In this document: positions 9,180 to 18,060 of the stretch, piece by piece
Position numbering within the stretch: position 1 is the first letter of the stretch
How the letters are laid out: each line of letters begins with the position of its first letter
Assembly (NCBI RefSeq): GCF_900100755.1
Contig: NZ_FNCI01000017.1
Location: forward strand, 1-64,000
Source of the DNA: Onishia taeanensis
Lineage (GTDB): Bacteria > Pseudomonadota > Gammaproteobacteria > Pseudomonadales > Halomonadaceae
Reading direction: 5' to 3'
Length of the DNA stretch: 64,000 nucleotides
The notes under the pieces: generated by a model
Seen by the model: the letters and a program-made list of their open reading frames with translations, nothing else
The model's database searches: none
Told to the model about the DNA's origin: nothing
Translations under genes and position numbers: made by a program

Positions 9180-9592
9180 GGTTCTCCCATATCAGCCGCT
9201 GCGCAACGTCGACACGTCAGCTCAGTTTTTTGTCATTTTTTCAAAAGACTGTTAACCAGCTTAGGCGCTCCGACTCGAGTTGCGCACGCCGTTTGCGTCA
9301 CAGAGCTGTGACTTTCTCTTAATAGGTTACGGCCTTATCCGGGCAGAACGCCAGTCAAGTCTATGCCACTCACCCCCACGGAAGCGGCTCCCTCGGTAAG
9401 GAGCCAGGCTCATGGCAAGCGCCAGAAAACGCCACTGGCGGCTTTAACGCCCGTGTCGCCTGGACCACTTGATCGACCCGGTGATACATGACAATCTCCG
9501 GCCGATTGCGCGAGAGCCCGCCCCGGGCCCCACCCTCCACGATTCACGCCCTTCAGCCCCGCCACCCATCGAGAGCACACATCGAGACAGCC
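9180..9592. other. Intergenic region between divergent putA and the HIT gene
   Basis: This 413-base gap contains no supported gene. The putA-proximal part is AT-richer, with T and A runs at 9225-9247 that suit a promoter, and it carries a 16-bp palindrome at 9297-9312. The HIT-gene side is GC-rich and featureless to my reading. Confidence 0.6.
9297..9312. promoter_or_regulatory. Perfect 16-bp palindrome upstream of putA, possible operator
   Basis: GTCACAGAGCTGTGAC has seven-base arms flanking AG, about 120 bases upstream of the putA start. Because this PutA lacks its own DNA-binding domain, an external regulator is expected, and this is the most obvious candidate site in the divergent region. 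The binding protein is unknown. Confidence 0.4.
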
Positions 9593-10030
9593 ATGAGCGA
9601 CTTCACCCTGCATCCGCAGCTTGCCGACGACACCCTGCTCATCACCGATCTGCCGCTGTGCCAGGTGCGGCTGATGAATGACGCCCGCTACGCCTGGCTA
9701 GTACTGGTGCCGCGACGCGACGATATCCGCGAGGTCTACGAGCTATCGACGGCGGATCAGGCCCAGCTATGGAAGGAAGCGACGGCGCTGGGCAAGGCGC
9801 TGATGAGCGCGCGGGAAGGCGACAAGCTCAACCTGGCGACACTCGGCAATATGGTGCCCCAACTGCACCTGCACGTAATCGTGCGCCACGAGGGCGACGA
9901 TGCCTGGCCAGGGCCGGTGTGGGGACAGGGCAGCGCCCTTGCCTACGACGCCGACCAGGAAGCGGCGATGCGCGCTTGCCTGGAAGACTGCCTGACGCAA
10001 AGCGGGCTAGAAACCGACACACCAGACTAA
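9593..10030 (+). CDS. HIT family hydrolase-like protein
   Basis: The product has 145 residues. The histidine-triad region QLHLHVIVRH lies near residues 90-98 and gives an H-x-H-x core. Upstream there is the ARYAWLVLVPRR strand typical of small HIT proteins that hydrolyse or transfer nucleotides. I start at the ATG at 9593, giving MSDFTLHPQL, because the family begins there. The frame extends upstream to 9488 but with Arg/Pro-rich, non-homologous residues. The exact substrate is unknown. Confidence 0.85.
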   Translation: MSDFTLHPQLADDTLLITDLPLCQVRLMNDARYAWLVLVPRRDDIREVYELSTADQAQLWKEATALGKALMSAREGDKLNLATLGNMVPQLHLHVIVRHEGDDAWPGPVWGQGSALAYDADQEAAMRACLEDCLTQSGLETDTPD

Positions 10031-10063
10031 ACCGACACACCAGGCTGAGCCGCCATATAGAGC

Positions 10064-11065
10064 TCAGCCGCCGAAGGGCGAGGCCGTTTTAGCGCTGGTG
10101 CCCTCGAGCAGCGGCGCGCCGTTCGGCGAAGTGCCGCCGCCCGCCATCAACAAGGCGCCAAGCGCAACGATCACCAGCCCCCCGGCAATTGCCGCCCAGG
10201 CAAGCCCGGGCGTCAGCCTATCCCGCGACTGAGCGGACATACGCCGCTCGGCCCAGCCGCGAGCCACCACGCTGATCAGGGCCAGTGAAGACACCGTCAG
10301 GGCAGTGCCGACCGCCATCACCATGACCGCCGCCACACCGACCCAGAACTGCCCGAGCAGAGAGGCGGCGCCCAACAGCAGCACCCCGCCGCTGCAGGGG
10401 CGAATGCCGATCGCTACCACGGTGCCCAGCGCCGTGCGCCAGTCGCCGACCCGGTCGGGAGCCAGATGATGCTCATGGCCACAGCCACAGGCGTCGTCAT
10501 GCACGTGATGATCGGCCGAATGATCGACCGTCTCTTGCCCGGCTCTGGCCTGGCGCAGCCGCCGCAGCCCGTTCAGGCAAAGCCATATCCCCAACCCGAT
10601 GACTATCAGAAAGCTCAACTGCTCGACCCAGGCGACGGACCCCATGGCTTGGCGCGTCAGCCAGCCAAGCCCGTGTACCAGCACCGCGACCAGCACGATG
10701 GCGACCAGCCCCTGCAACAGTGAAGCCGCGGCGGAAAGTGCCAGGGCCCGCTTCCAGGCGCCGCCCTGAGAGAGCAGATAGGTACTGAGTACCGCCTTGC
10801 CATGGCCTGGGCCTGCCGCATGAAAGACCCCATAGCCAAAGCTGATGCTCAATAGCGCGGCCCAGGTGGCCGGCGACGGCGCACCGGACAGTGCCGTGAT
10901 GGCAAGCGTCAACTGACGATGCAGATCCCGCTGCCAGGCGACGATATCGAGCATCAGGTTCTGCATGCCGCCCTGCCAGCACCATAAAACCACGGCAACC
11001 AGCAGTGCCAGCGCGCTGGCCACAGCGAACCAGCGGGCCGGGCTTTGGCCGATCAATGCTCGCAT
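10064..11065 (-). CDS. NicO/RcnA-type nickel/cobalt transporter
   Basis: This 333-residue inner-membrane protein has about six to seven helices. It contains FGYGVFHAAGPGHGKAVLST, the metal-site helix of the NicO family, and GIRPCSGGVLLL in the second half. Between them is a cytoplasmic His/Cys-rich loop (DHHVHDDACGCGHEHH) likely to bind metal. The RcnA branch exports Ni2+ and Co2+, while other NicO proteins import them, and direction cannot be read here. It overlaps the preceding DUF1007 gene by 13 bases, so the two are co-transcribed and probably translationally coupled. Confidence 0.85.
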   Translation of the reverse strand: MRALIGQSPARWFAVASALALLVAVVLWCWQGGMQNLMLDIVAWQRDLHRQLTLAITALSGAPSPATWAALLSISFGYGVFHAAGPGHGKAVLSTYLLSQGGAWKRALALSAAASLLQGLVAIVLVAVLVHGLGWLTRQAMGSVAWVEQLSFLIVIGLGIWLCLNGLRRLRQARAGQETVDHSADHHVHDDACGCGHEHHLAPDRVGDWRTALGTVVAIGIRPCSGGVLLLGAASLLGQFWVGVAAVMVMAVGTALTVSSLALISVVARGWAERRMSAQSRDRLTPGLAWAAIAGGLVIVALGALLMAGGGTSPNGAPLLEGTSAKTASPFGG

Positions 11066-11718
11066 GCGATCTCTCCGGTTTCGGCAAAGAAGCGTCCCAG
11101 GCCAGGCTCACCGGTCTCGTCCACGTCCAGCTGTGCGGCCATCGCCACCTTGGCCGGATCCGGGTCCGCCGGAAGGATATGCCCGCTGCACCCCTCGGGC
11201 GCACCGCGCAGCGTCAGGGCATCCGCACGTGGCGTCTCGTCCTTGGCCTCGTGAAGCACCTCGATGTAATAGCTGGGATCGAAGACTCGATAGCGCAGCG
11301 GCGCGCCAGCCAGCTTCCACGGCTCGTCCAGCGGCAACAGAAAACTGAAGACCAGCCGTCCCCCCTGGCGCCTGATGCTGTAGTCGTGGACCTCACCTAA
11401 TGGGACCGAGTGGCCATCGTAGGAGAGCTCGGTGAAATAATGCTGCGAGGCCAGATTATTGCGAATCTCGAGCCCCAACTGGTCGAGACGCTCCTCCATG
11501 CTTTTCTCAGTCTCCACGGCGGCCAGCTCCTCCATCAAGACCAAGCTGTAGAAGGGATCCATGCGCCAGCGCTGCTCGAGCGCCACGACCCGGCTCTGGT
11601 CGTCGAACTGCACCGTTACGCCAAGATCGACCCAGCCATGAGGATGGGCATGGGCGTCAGCCACCGGCCCCAACAGCAGCGCCATCAGCGGCAGGACGAA
11701 AAGGAATGGTCTGTTCAC
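11053..11718 (-). CDS. DUF1007 family exported protein
   Basis: The product has 221 residues starting at GTG (complement of 11716-11718), with GGAG eight bases upstream. A signal peptide (FLFVLPLMALLLGPVADAHA) precedes the conserved HPHGWVDLGVTVQFDD start of mature DUF1007 proteins. These are periplasmic proteins regularly paired with NicO transporters. Their role, perhaps metal delivery or sensing, is not established. The frame is open to an ATG at 11778, but the signal peptide would then be buried. The gene pair looks like one operon with the DUF1007 gene first. Confidence 0.82.
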   Translation of the reverse strand: MNRPFLFVLPLMALLLGPVADAHAHPHGWVDLGVTVQFDDQSRVVALEQRWRMDPFYSLVLMEELAAVETEKSMEERLDQLGLEIRNNLASQHYFTELSYDGHSVPLGEVHDYSIRRQGGRLVFSFLLPLDEPWKLAGAPLRYRVFDPSYYIEVLHEAKDETPRADALTLRGAPEGCSGHILPADPDPAKVAMAAQLDVDETGEPGLGRFFAETGEIACEH

Positions 11719-11843
11719 CTGTCTATCTCCGCAATCTAGTGCCGCAAGGATCAAGGACCGAGCGGCACCAAGCAACACTCTCTTTGCTCAGCGAGCCTGG
11801 GGGAGATCAGACGGACTCGTTATGCGGGACGAATGGCCAGGGT

Positions 11844-12269
11844 TCAGAGGCCGATTGATTGCTGCGACGGCAGCCTTTCCGCCAGCTCGGCCAGCAAGGA
11901 ATCGAGGCTCTCGGGCGCCAGCGGCTGGCGGCCGCGATAGCCACTGACCGATAGCCGGGTCGCACCGTCGCCAGTGGACAGGGCATCCAGGCGCAGCCGA
12001 TAGCCCGGCCAGGTCGCCAGCATGGCATCCAGGCGACCCAGGTCCAGGTCAGCATGGCGAATCACGAAACCGCGTTCGATCAGCACCGTCAGCCCCTCAG
12101 CCAGCACCTGGCGAGGCGAAGCCGCCACCACCAGATCGCGGGACTCGGGCGGGCCTGAGTAGCTGGCACAGCCGGCGAGCCCTGCCATTAAGAGGACGAC
12201 GACCGCCAGCCACCGGGGCGTTAGGCGATGCCTTGATCCGTGATGTGTCGCCCTTTGGTCAAGGCTCAT
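11844..12269 (-). CDS. Putative lipoprotein, second of a related pair
   Basis: The product has 141 residues. A hydrophobic segment ends in the lipobox LAGC at about residue 34 and is followed by a soluble domain of about 105 residues. It overlaps the preceding gene by four bases (ATGA), implying coupling. Its central part (VLIERGFVIRHADLDLGRL) can be laid onto the neighbour's ALESDDFVIIESEAQLGLV with similar spacing, so the two are probably diverged paralogues. No function is known to me. Confidence 0.7.
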   Translation of the reverse strand: MSLDQRATHHGSRHRLTPRWLAVVVLLMAGLAGCASYSGPPESRDLVVAASPRQVLAEGLTVLIERGFVIRHADLDLGRLDAMLATWPGYRLRLDALSTGDGATRLSVSGYRGRQPLAPESLDSLLAELAERLPSQQSIGL

Positions 12270-12877
12270 GGCAAAGGCTCCTCAGGTTTGACGCCTGGCG
12301 GCACAAGATCGGCCAGGCGGTCGATATCCTCACGCAGCGCGCCACAGAAGGCGTCGCTGGCGACCACCCGACCACTGCGCAAGCGCCCGTCGGCCTCGAC
12401 GATCTGAAGATCCCGCGTGACGCTGACCCGAGCGTCGCGGGCGAGCACAGATACCCGCTCGACCTGAGTGGGGTCATCGCCGAAGCTGCGGTTCAGATTG
12501 ATCGCCATGCCCGCACTGCGATGCCCGCCAAGCCCGAAGAAGCCCGACAGCCCGAACAGCGGCTGATACCCGGGCATGCCATAACCGGCGAGTATCCGGC
12601 TGCGCTGGGCGGTGACCAGCCCCAGCTGGGCCTCGGACTCGATGATCACGAAATCATCCGACTCGAGGGCGGCGATGACCTGGCGCAGGTAGCGAAACGT
12701 CCCCGCCTCGGGCGCCGGCCACTGACAGGCCGCAGCGGCCGGCTCCGAGTGCTCCGGCAGCCGGGGCGGGCCGCTCGCACAGCCAGCAAGCAGCATGCCG
12801 GCTACCCCGACCGCCCCGATGCGTTTCGATACGCCTAGCCAACCTTTCCCCACACCGTGTCGCTCCATGCTCCGCAC
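12266..12877 (-). CDS. Putative lipoprotein, first of a related pair
   Basis: The product has 203 residues. The N-terminal hydrophobic segment ends in the lipobox LLAGC (about residue 33). The mature part has a helix-strand pattern (YLRQVIAALESDDFVIIESE), a Gly/Leu/Phe-rich loop (LFGLSGFFGLGG) and a later pair of cysteines. It is an envelope lipoprotein of unknown function, translationally coupled to the smaller lipoprotein downstream. An internal ATG at residue 4 could be the true start. Confidence 0.7.
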   Translation of the reverse strand: MRSMERHGVGKGWLGVSKRIGAVGVAGMLLAGCASGPPRLPEHSEPAAAACQWPAPEAGTFRYLRQVIAALESDDFVIIESEAQLGLVTAQRSRILAGYGMPGYQPLFGLSGFFGLGGHRSAGMAINLNRSFGDDPTQVERVSVLARDARVSVTRDLQIVEADGRLRSGRVVASDAFCGALREDIDRLADLVPPGVKPEEPLP

Positions 12878-13025
12878 CTGCTTCGCCGCCTTACTCCTTA
12901 TAGTGTATGACGCCAGATGGATTGCGTAGACAGCGCCGGTGGTTAGCCGTCAACGGCAGGAGGGTGGCCTTTTACGCAAGCGTCGAGGATGATCATTGCA
13001 TCGTTTCGCCACTGCGAGAATCTCG

Positions 13026-14168
13026 ATGAAGATCCTGATCGCCCCCGACAGCTACAAGGATGCCCTCTCCGCTCGCGAGGCTGCAAAGGCCATGGCCCGG
13101 GGCATTCTCAAGGCCCTACCTGACGCCGAGACTCACTGTTGCCCGATGGGCGACGGTGGCGAAGGCACCCTGGATGCCCTGCTCGCCGCCACCGGCGCCA
13201 AACGCCACCTGACCCAGGTGCAGGATGCCCTTGGGCGGCGGCGGGAAGCGGCCTGGGGCTATCAGGCCGAAAGCCGTACCGCCTTCATCGAGCTTGCTGA
13301 AGCCAGCGGTCTGCAGCATCTGGAACGCCAAGAGCGCAGCGCCCTGCATAGCACCACCTTCGGTGTTGGCGAGCTGATTCTCGCCGCCCTGGATGCCGGG
13401 GCCGAGCGCCTGCTGCTGACCATCGGTGGCAGCGCCACCAACGATGCCGGGGCCGGCATGCTAACGGCCCTCGGCGCACGCCTGCTGGACGCGCAGGGCC
13501 AGCCCCTTGCTGCGGGCGGCGCCGCACTCGCCGACCTCGCCACCCTCGATCTCAGCGACCTGGATCCTCGGTTGAGAGAGCTCACCGTCGAGACCGCGGT
13601 GGACGTCGACAACCCACTGCTGGGCAAGAACGGCGCCAGCGCCGTATTCGGCCCCCAGAAAGGCGCCAGCGACGCCGACGTGCAAACGCTGGATGCAGCA
13701 CTTGGCCATTTCGCCGACCTCACCGCTCGCCAGTTAGGCGACGATCATCGCGAGCTACCCGGCGCCGGCGCCGCCGGCGGCATGGGCTTCGCTGCCCGCG
13801 CCTTCCTCGGCGCCGAGCTGCGCCCCGGCATCACGCTGGTGATGGAGCAGGTGGGCTTCGATGCCCTGCTCGATGACGCCGACCTGGTGATTACCGGTGA
13901 AGGCCAGCTCGACGGCCAGAGCCTCGCCGGCAAGACGCCGGTCGGCATCGCCCGGGCCGCCCGCGCCAAGGGTGTCCCGGTCGTGGCGCTGGTAGGAAAG
14001 CTCGGTGACGACTGGCAGGCCGCCCATGCAGAGGGCATCAGCGCCGCCTTCGCCCTGGCCGACGGCCCGATGAACCTCGATGAAGCTCTGGAGCGCACAC
14101 CGACCCTGCTCGCCGACCGCGCCGGCAGCCTGGCGCGCCTGTTGGCGGCCTGGTCAGCGACACGCTGA
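13026..14168 (+). CDS. Glycerate kinase (GarK/GlxK type I)
   Basis: The product has 380 residues beginning MKILIAPDSYKDALS, the universal N-terminus of type I glycerate 2-kinases. Further family motifs are MGDGGEGT (about residue 41), GGSATNDAGAGML in the middle and TGEGQLDGQS near residue 300. It phosphorylates glycerate with ATP, feeding glycolysis. No glyoxylate or tartronate pathway genes adjoin it. The frame continues ten codons upstream to 12996, but the family starts at 13026. Confidence 0.93.
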   Translation: MKILIAPDSYKDALSAREAAKAMARGILKALPDAETHCCPMGDGGEGTLDALLAATGAKRHLTQVQDALGRRREAAWGYQAESRTAFIELAEASGLQHLERQERSALHSTTFGVGELILAALDAGAERLLLTIGGSATNDAGAGMLTALGARLLDAQGQPLAAGGAALADLATLDLSDLDPRLRELTVETAVDVDNPLLGKNGASAVFGPQKGASDADVQTLDAALGHFADLTARQLGDDHRELPGAGAAGGMGFAARAFLGAELRPGITLVMEQVGFDALLDDADLVITGEGQLDGQSLAGKTPVGIARAARAKGVPVVALVGKLGDDWQAAHAEGISAAFALADGPMNLDEALERTPTLLADRAGSLARLLAAWSATR

Positions 14169-14381
14169 GCGGCAATCAATAAGAGGCCCTTCAAACAGGG
14201 CAAAGAGAGGGCATGGCGGCGCACCGCGACGCCTTTATCAGCAACACCTTGAAAACGGCCGCCGTCGCCGGCATGTCATAGACCAGCACTATGGTGATGA
14301 TGGCGAGATTTCGTTATCGCGACACGGCGCGACATCATACGATAAAGCCAGACAAACTCATTTGAGATCAAGGAGGTATCC

Positions 14382-14855
14382 ATGACCGATACCAATGCCA
14401 TCGGGTTACACGAGAGCAGCGCCAACCAGCTTGCCGAGCGCCTCAACGCCCTGCTGGCCAACTATCAGATCTTCTACATGAACGTGCGTGGCTATCACTG
14501 GAACGTGAAGGGCAACCAGTTCTTCGAGCTGCACACCAAGTTCGAGGAGTACTACACCGACCTGCTGCTCAAGGTCGATGAAGTCGCCGAGCGCATCCTG
14601 ACCCTGGGCTACACACCGGTACACGCCTACAGCGACTACGTGAAGATGTCAGACATCGCCGAGGACAAGGACATCCACGATGGCACATCCTGCGTACGCG
14701 GCATCCTGCAGGGCTATCAGTCGCTGATCGGCCTGCAGCGCGAGATTCTTTCCCTGGCCTCCGATGCCGATGATGAAGGCACCGCCGCCCAGGTGGGTGA
14801 CTACATCCGCGAGCAGGAAAAGACCGTCTGGATGCTCAACGCCTACCTCGGCTGA
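14382..14855 (+). CDS. Dps-like DNA-binding ferritin
   Basis: The product has 157 residues with the Dps ferroxidase signature: RGYHWNVKGNQFFELH near residue 35 and FEEYYTDLLLKVDEVAERI after it. These provide the inter-subunit His, Asp and Glu iron ligands. Dps dodecamers oxidise and store iron and protect DNA during starvation or peroxide stress. A strong ribosome site (AAGGAGG) precedes the ATG. The terminator at 14893 indicates a single-gene unit. Confidence 0.93.
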   Translation: MTDTNAIGLHESSANQLAERLNALLANYQIFYMNVRGYHWNVKGNQFFELHTKFEEYYTDLLLKVDEVAERILTLGYTPVHAYSDYVKMSDIAEDKDIHDGTSCVRGILQGYQSLIGLQREILSLASDADDEGTAAQVGDYIREQEKTVWMLNAYLG

Positions 14856-14892
14856 TCCCTGCCCTCAGGGAATCACTTAGAAAGGTTGAACC

Positions 14893-14919
14893 AACGCCGC
14901 CCATATCGGGCGGCGTTTT
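14893..14919 (+). terminator. Rho-independent terminator of dps
   Basis: A ten-pair stem (14893-14902 with 14908-14917) with a GC-rich core ends in TTTTGG, 38 bases after the dps stop codon. Confidence 0.8.
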
Positions 14920-15155
14920 GGTATCTGCGCCACTGCTTATGGGTGCTCAGGGCCGCTATCAGGCGATGATCAACGCAAACGCAGAAGCTAGCCCCAGTGG
15001 CTCTTCGAGAGCGGGAATTGTGAAGAGAGCGAGGAAGCTGGCCATAGATTAGGAAACGCCGTTCGACTATCCAGAAGGCGCCGATATACTGCGACTCAGG
15101 AGCCCTGCCAATAACGTAAGGGGAGCGCAGCTTCCCCCATCCAGGAGTCGACACC

Positions 15156-15464
15156 GTGCGCCATTCTCTCTTACTGATATTGCCCCTTCTGCTTGGCCTA
15201 GGCCTTGTCACCCCCGCCGTGGCCGATCGCGACCGCCACGCTCATCGGCACCACGACTACGATCATCGCGGTCATGGCGATAGGCATCATCATCGCCATC
15301 ACGAACGCCGCCACCATGGCAAACACCATCAGGCGCGTTGGCATCACGACCGCAGCCGCGTGATCGAACAACGGGTAATCGTTCGCGAGGGGCGTCACCA
15401 CTCTAGGGGCGTGCCACTGGTCACCGTCGATGGCTACCCACTGATCACTCTAGGCGGTCACTGA
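15156..15464 (+). CDS. Histidine-rich exported protein
   Basis: The product has 102 residues starting at GTG with AGGAG upstream. A clear signal peptide ends around PAVADR (residue 24). The mature part holds about twenty histidines, mostly in His-Asp-Arg clusters such as HAHRHHDYDHRGHGDRHHHR, and closes with a short hydrophobic region (GVPLVTVDGYPLITLGGH). It probably binds divalent metal in the periplasm. It stands alone between dps and tmcA. No family assignment is certain. Confidence 0.7.
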   Translation: MRHSLLLILPLLLGLGLVTPAVADRDRHAHRHHDYDHRGHGDRHHHRHHERRHHGKHHQARWHHDRSRVIEQRVIVREGRHHSRGVPLVTVDGYPLITLGGH

Positions 15465-15537
15465 GCCCCGGGCGCGCTCTGCCCATTGCGCCGCCACCGC
15501 CAGACCATTTCCGTCCAGCGTGAGGCACAGCTATCCT

Positions 15538-17907
15538 CTAGTCTGCCTTGGGCAGTGCGAACAGCAGGCGCCAGCGACCCAGCGTCTGACGTAGCCGAGA
15601 TTCCACCTGGCGCCGGCCAGGCAAGCCGAGGCGCCGAGCCAGCCAGGCCGAATCTCGGCCCTGGAAAAGCACGGCGACCAGCAGCCAGGCCTCTTCATCA
15701 GACGACACCGCATCGCCACCTTGATGTTGCAGCGCCAGTCCGCGACGCACCAGCGCCTGCAGGGCCGGGCGTGCCAGCGCCGGTGCCCGGTGCCCATGGG
15801 CCACGTCGTCGATATCTCTAAGCATGGCATCATCAAGCTCGTCCGCCGGCCCTTCGGCCAGCAAGCTCGCCGCCAGTGCCGGGTCTAACTCCTTGAGTTC
15901 GAAGGCCAACAGGCTCGGCAACAGCGCCTGGAACCCCGCGGCGAGCTCCGTGAGCAGCTTATCGCCACGGGCGCTGGTCGCCCGCGCGACCATCAGCGCA
16001 TGCTCGCCGCTGGACGCCTCGCGCGTCAGGCCCAGGCGCACCGCACGAAAACCGCTTTGCTGCCAGAAGCTGACAAGACCGGCCTCGGCGCCGAAGCTGG
16101 CACCAAACACGTCGATTCCCTGCTCGCTTGCCTTGGCAAGTTCCGCTGCCAGCAGTGCTCGGCCGTGGCCTAGGCGCCGAGCGTCGGGGGCCACGGCGAT
16201 GCGCATAACGCGCCGAATCCGCGAGGTCAGCGCCTCGCGGCTGCCGGCGTGGGCTGCCAGCGACTGCGCCAGCAGATGACCGCGAGGCCGTCGCTCGCCG
16301 CGGGCCACCTGCTCGGCCAAGTCAGGCGCAAAGCCGCCCTCATCCACGGTCAGGGCCACGGCCCTCGGCAGCGCCTCCCCCAGACACACCACCCGGCCAC
16401 CGGGGCCATCGAGCAGCCGGCGCAGGTCGCTTGGCTGGGTGCGGTAATGCGCCTGGACCAGCAGACCGAACAGCGCTCTTAGCCGCGGCTCGTCGGCTGC
16501 CAGGACGTTCCGGCAGCACTCGACGACCGAGAGTTCTGCGGCTGCCGTCGAGTTGACGTCCGTTTCGACCTGTTGATCTAGCTCGCCGGGCTCGGCTTTT
16601 GGTTCTGCCTCGTCAGGCTCGGCTTTTGATGTTGCCTCGTCAGGCTCGGCGTCGAGCATCAGCAGCCTGTCGGTGAGCCGCTCCAGGGGGTCATCGGCAG
16701 CCCAGCGGATCGGCGTCGCCAGATGCAGGCCTTGCCAGCCGGGCGTCTGGCGATCCAGGTGCTCACGAAAACGCAGCGCAAAACCGCGCCCCGAGCCCTC
16801 GTAGCCGTGAACGGTGGTAGCGAAGGCGATCCGCGGGAAGGCGGCCAGCATCCGCGATAAAAGCGGTGCGGGAATCGCCGCCGCCTCGTCGACCAGCAGC
16901 AGCGCACCGGCGCCACCCTGCTCGCCGGCCAGGGCCATTTCCACCAGGGCATCCGGGGCAACGAAGCGCACGCTGGGCGAATCCGCCGCCTCACCCGGAG
17001 CCTCAGAGGGCCCAAGAGAGAACACATTGGCCTGACGCCGACCACTGGGACAGAGCACCGCCAAGCGCTCGAATAGCGCCTCCACCGCCGCCGGACGCGG
17101 CGCGGTGACCAGAATCTGCGTTTCGCCAGCGGCGAGCAGTCGGGCACAGGCGATGCCCAGCGCCGCGCTCTTGCCCCGGCCCCGGTCGGCGGTCAGCACC
17201 AGCGGGCGGCGGCGCTTCAGCCGCACGAGGCGCTCAACCGCTCTTGCCTGGTCTGCAGTAGCGCAGTCGGCATCCTCGGGTAGCGCCTGGCTGTTGTCAC
17301 CGCTCGACGCACCCGGCGCGCTCCACACGGTTATCGCCTCTGCCAGCGGCTCGGCAAGATGCAGATGGCCTTCAGGCGGCCAGATCGCGACCTCCGGTGA
17401 GGCCGCAAGCAGCCGAGCGAGACGCGCCAGATAGCGCGAGCTCAGCTCCTCGGCGTGATAGGGATGCTCGGCAAGGCGGACGTAGTCACCATCCGGGCGG
17501 GCGCCCCAGTCAGGCGGCGTCAGCAGCACCAATAAGCCACCCGCACGCAGGGTGCCGGAAACCGCGCCGAAGGCTTCGGGGTCGAAACCGGCCTGAGCAG
17601 AGACGGCATCGATCACCGCCAGGTCGTGCTCGCCGCCCAGCCGCGTGCGCGCCTTGGCGGCAGGAAGAGGGTCGATGCTCGCCGCCTCGAGGCTCGCCTG
17701 GGGCGTACCCAGCCACAAGGGCTTGGCCCAACCGGCAGCCTGCCAAAGCGAGAGGGCACGGGAGACGGCGAGGGCCTGGGGGGCGGCTATCCACAGAAGG
17801 CCCCGGTGGCGCCGGGCCGCGAGGTGGCCAAGAAGGGCCGCGAACGCCTCATGGCTTGGCGGATCGATAGGCGTCATGGAATCAGAGATGTCGAGCGGGA
17901 TGGTCAT
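15538..17907 (-). CDS. tmcA: tRNA(Met) cytidine acetyltransferase TmcA
   Basis: The product is about 789 residues. It acetylates C34 of elongator tRNA-Met using ATP and acetyl-CoA. The domains are an N-terminal DUF1726-like region, an RNA-helicase-like ATPase with the P-loop TADRGRGKSAALGI (about residue 240) and DEAAAIP, a GNAT domain (RIAVAPDARRLGHGRAL, about 570) and a C-terminal tRNA-binding region. It is about 120 residues longer than E. coli TmcA. Part of the excess is an acidic linker with tandem nine-residue repeats before the GNAT domain. The start is uncertain: ATGs at 17976, 17907 and 17877 all lack a good ribosome site. Confidence 0.92.
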   Translation of the reverse strand: MTIPLDISDSMTPIDPPSHEAFAALLGHLAARRHRGLLWIAAPQALAVSRALSLWQAAGWAKPLWLGTPQASLEAASIDPLPAAKARTRLGGEHDLAVIDAVSAQAGFDPEAFGAVSGTLRAGGLLVLLTPPDWGARPDGDYVRLAEHPYHAEELSSRYLARLARLLAASPEVAIWPPEGHLHLAEPLAEAITVWSAPGASSGDNSQALPEDADCATADQARAVERLVRLKRRRPLVLTADRGRGKSAALGIACARLLAAGETQILVTAPRPAAVEALFERLAVLCPSGRRQANVFSLGPSEAPGEAADSPSVRFVAPDALVEMALAGEQGGAGALLLVDEAAAIPAPLLSRMLAAFPRIAFATTVHGYEGSGRGFALRFREHLDRQTPGWQGLHLATPIRWAADDPLERLTDRLLMLDAEPDEATSKAEPDEAEPKAEPGELDQQVETDVNSTAAAELSVVECCRNVLAADEPRLRALFGLLVQAHYRTQPSDLRRLLDGPGGRVVCLGEALPRAVALTVDEGGFAPDLAEQVARGERRPRGHLLAQSLAAHAGSREALTSRIRRVMRIAVAPDARRLGHGRALLAAELAKASEQGIDVFGASFGAEAGLVSFWQQSGFRAVRLGLTREASSGEHALMVARATSARGDKLLTELAAGFQALLPSLLAFELKELDPALAASLLAEGPADELDDAMLRDIDDVAHGHRAPALARPALQALVRRGLALQHQGGDAVSSDEEAWLLVAVLFQGRDSAWLARRLGLPGRRQVESRLRQTLGRWRLLFALPKAD
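16589..16650. repeat. 27-bp tandem repeat inside tmcA
   Basis: Two 27-base units (16589-16615 and 16616-16642) that differ at a few bases are followed by an eight-base start of a third. Because the unit is a multiple of three it keeps frame and encodes the nine-residue acidic repeat EPDEATSKA / EPDEAEPKA / EPGELDQQV. It is likely length-variable between strains. Confidence 0.85.
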
Positions 17908-18060
17908 GGCGAACAGCATGCGACAAGCGCCATCCCGGGGCCAGCCCTGGATGCGCTCGACGCAGTCTACCTCCATAGCCTGGAGCCTGCCGGCCCCTGG
18001 AGGCAGCCATTAGCGCTTGAGGTGAGATTGGCAAGGCCGCAAGACCGGCAGTAGCGGCGC

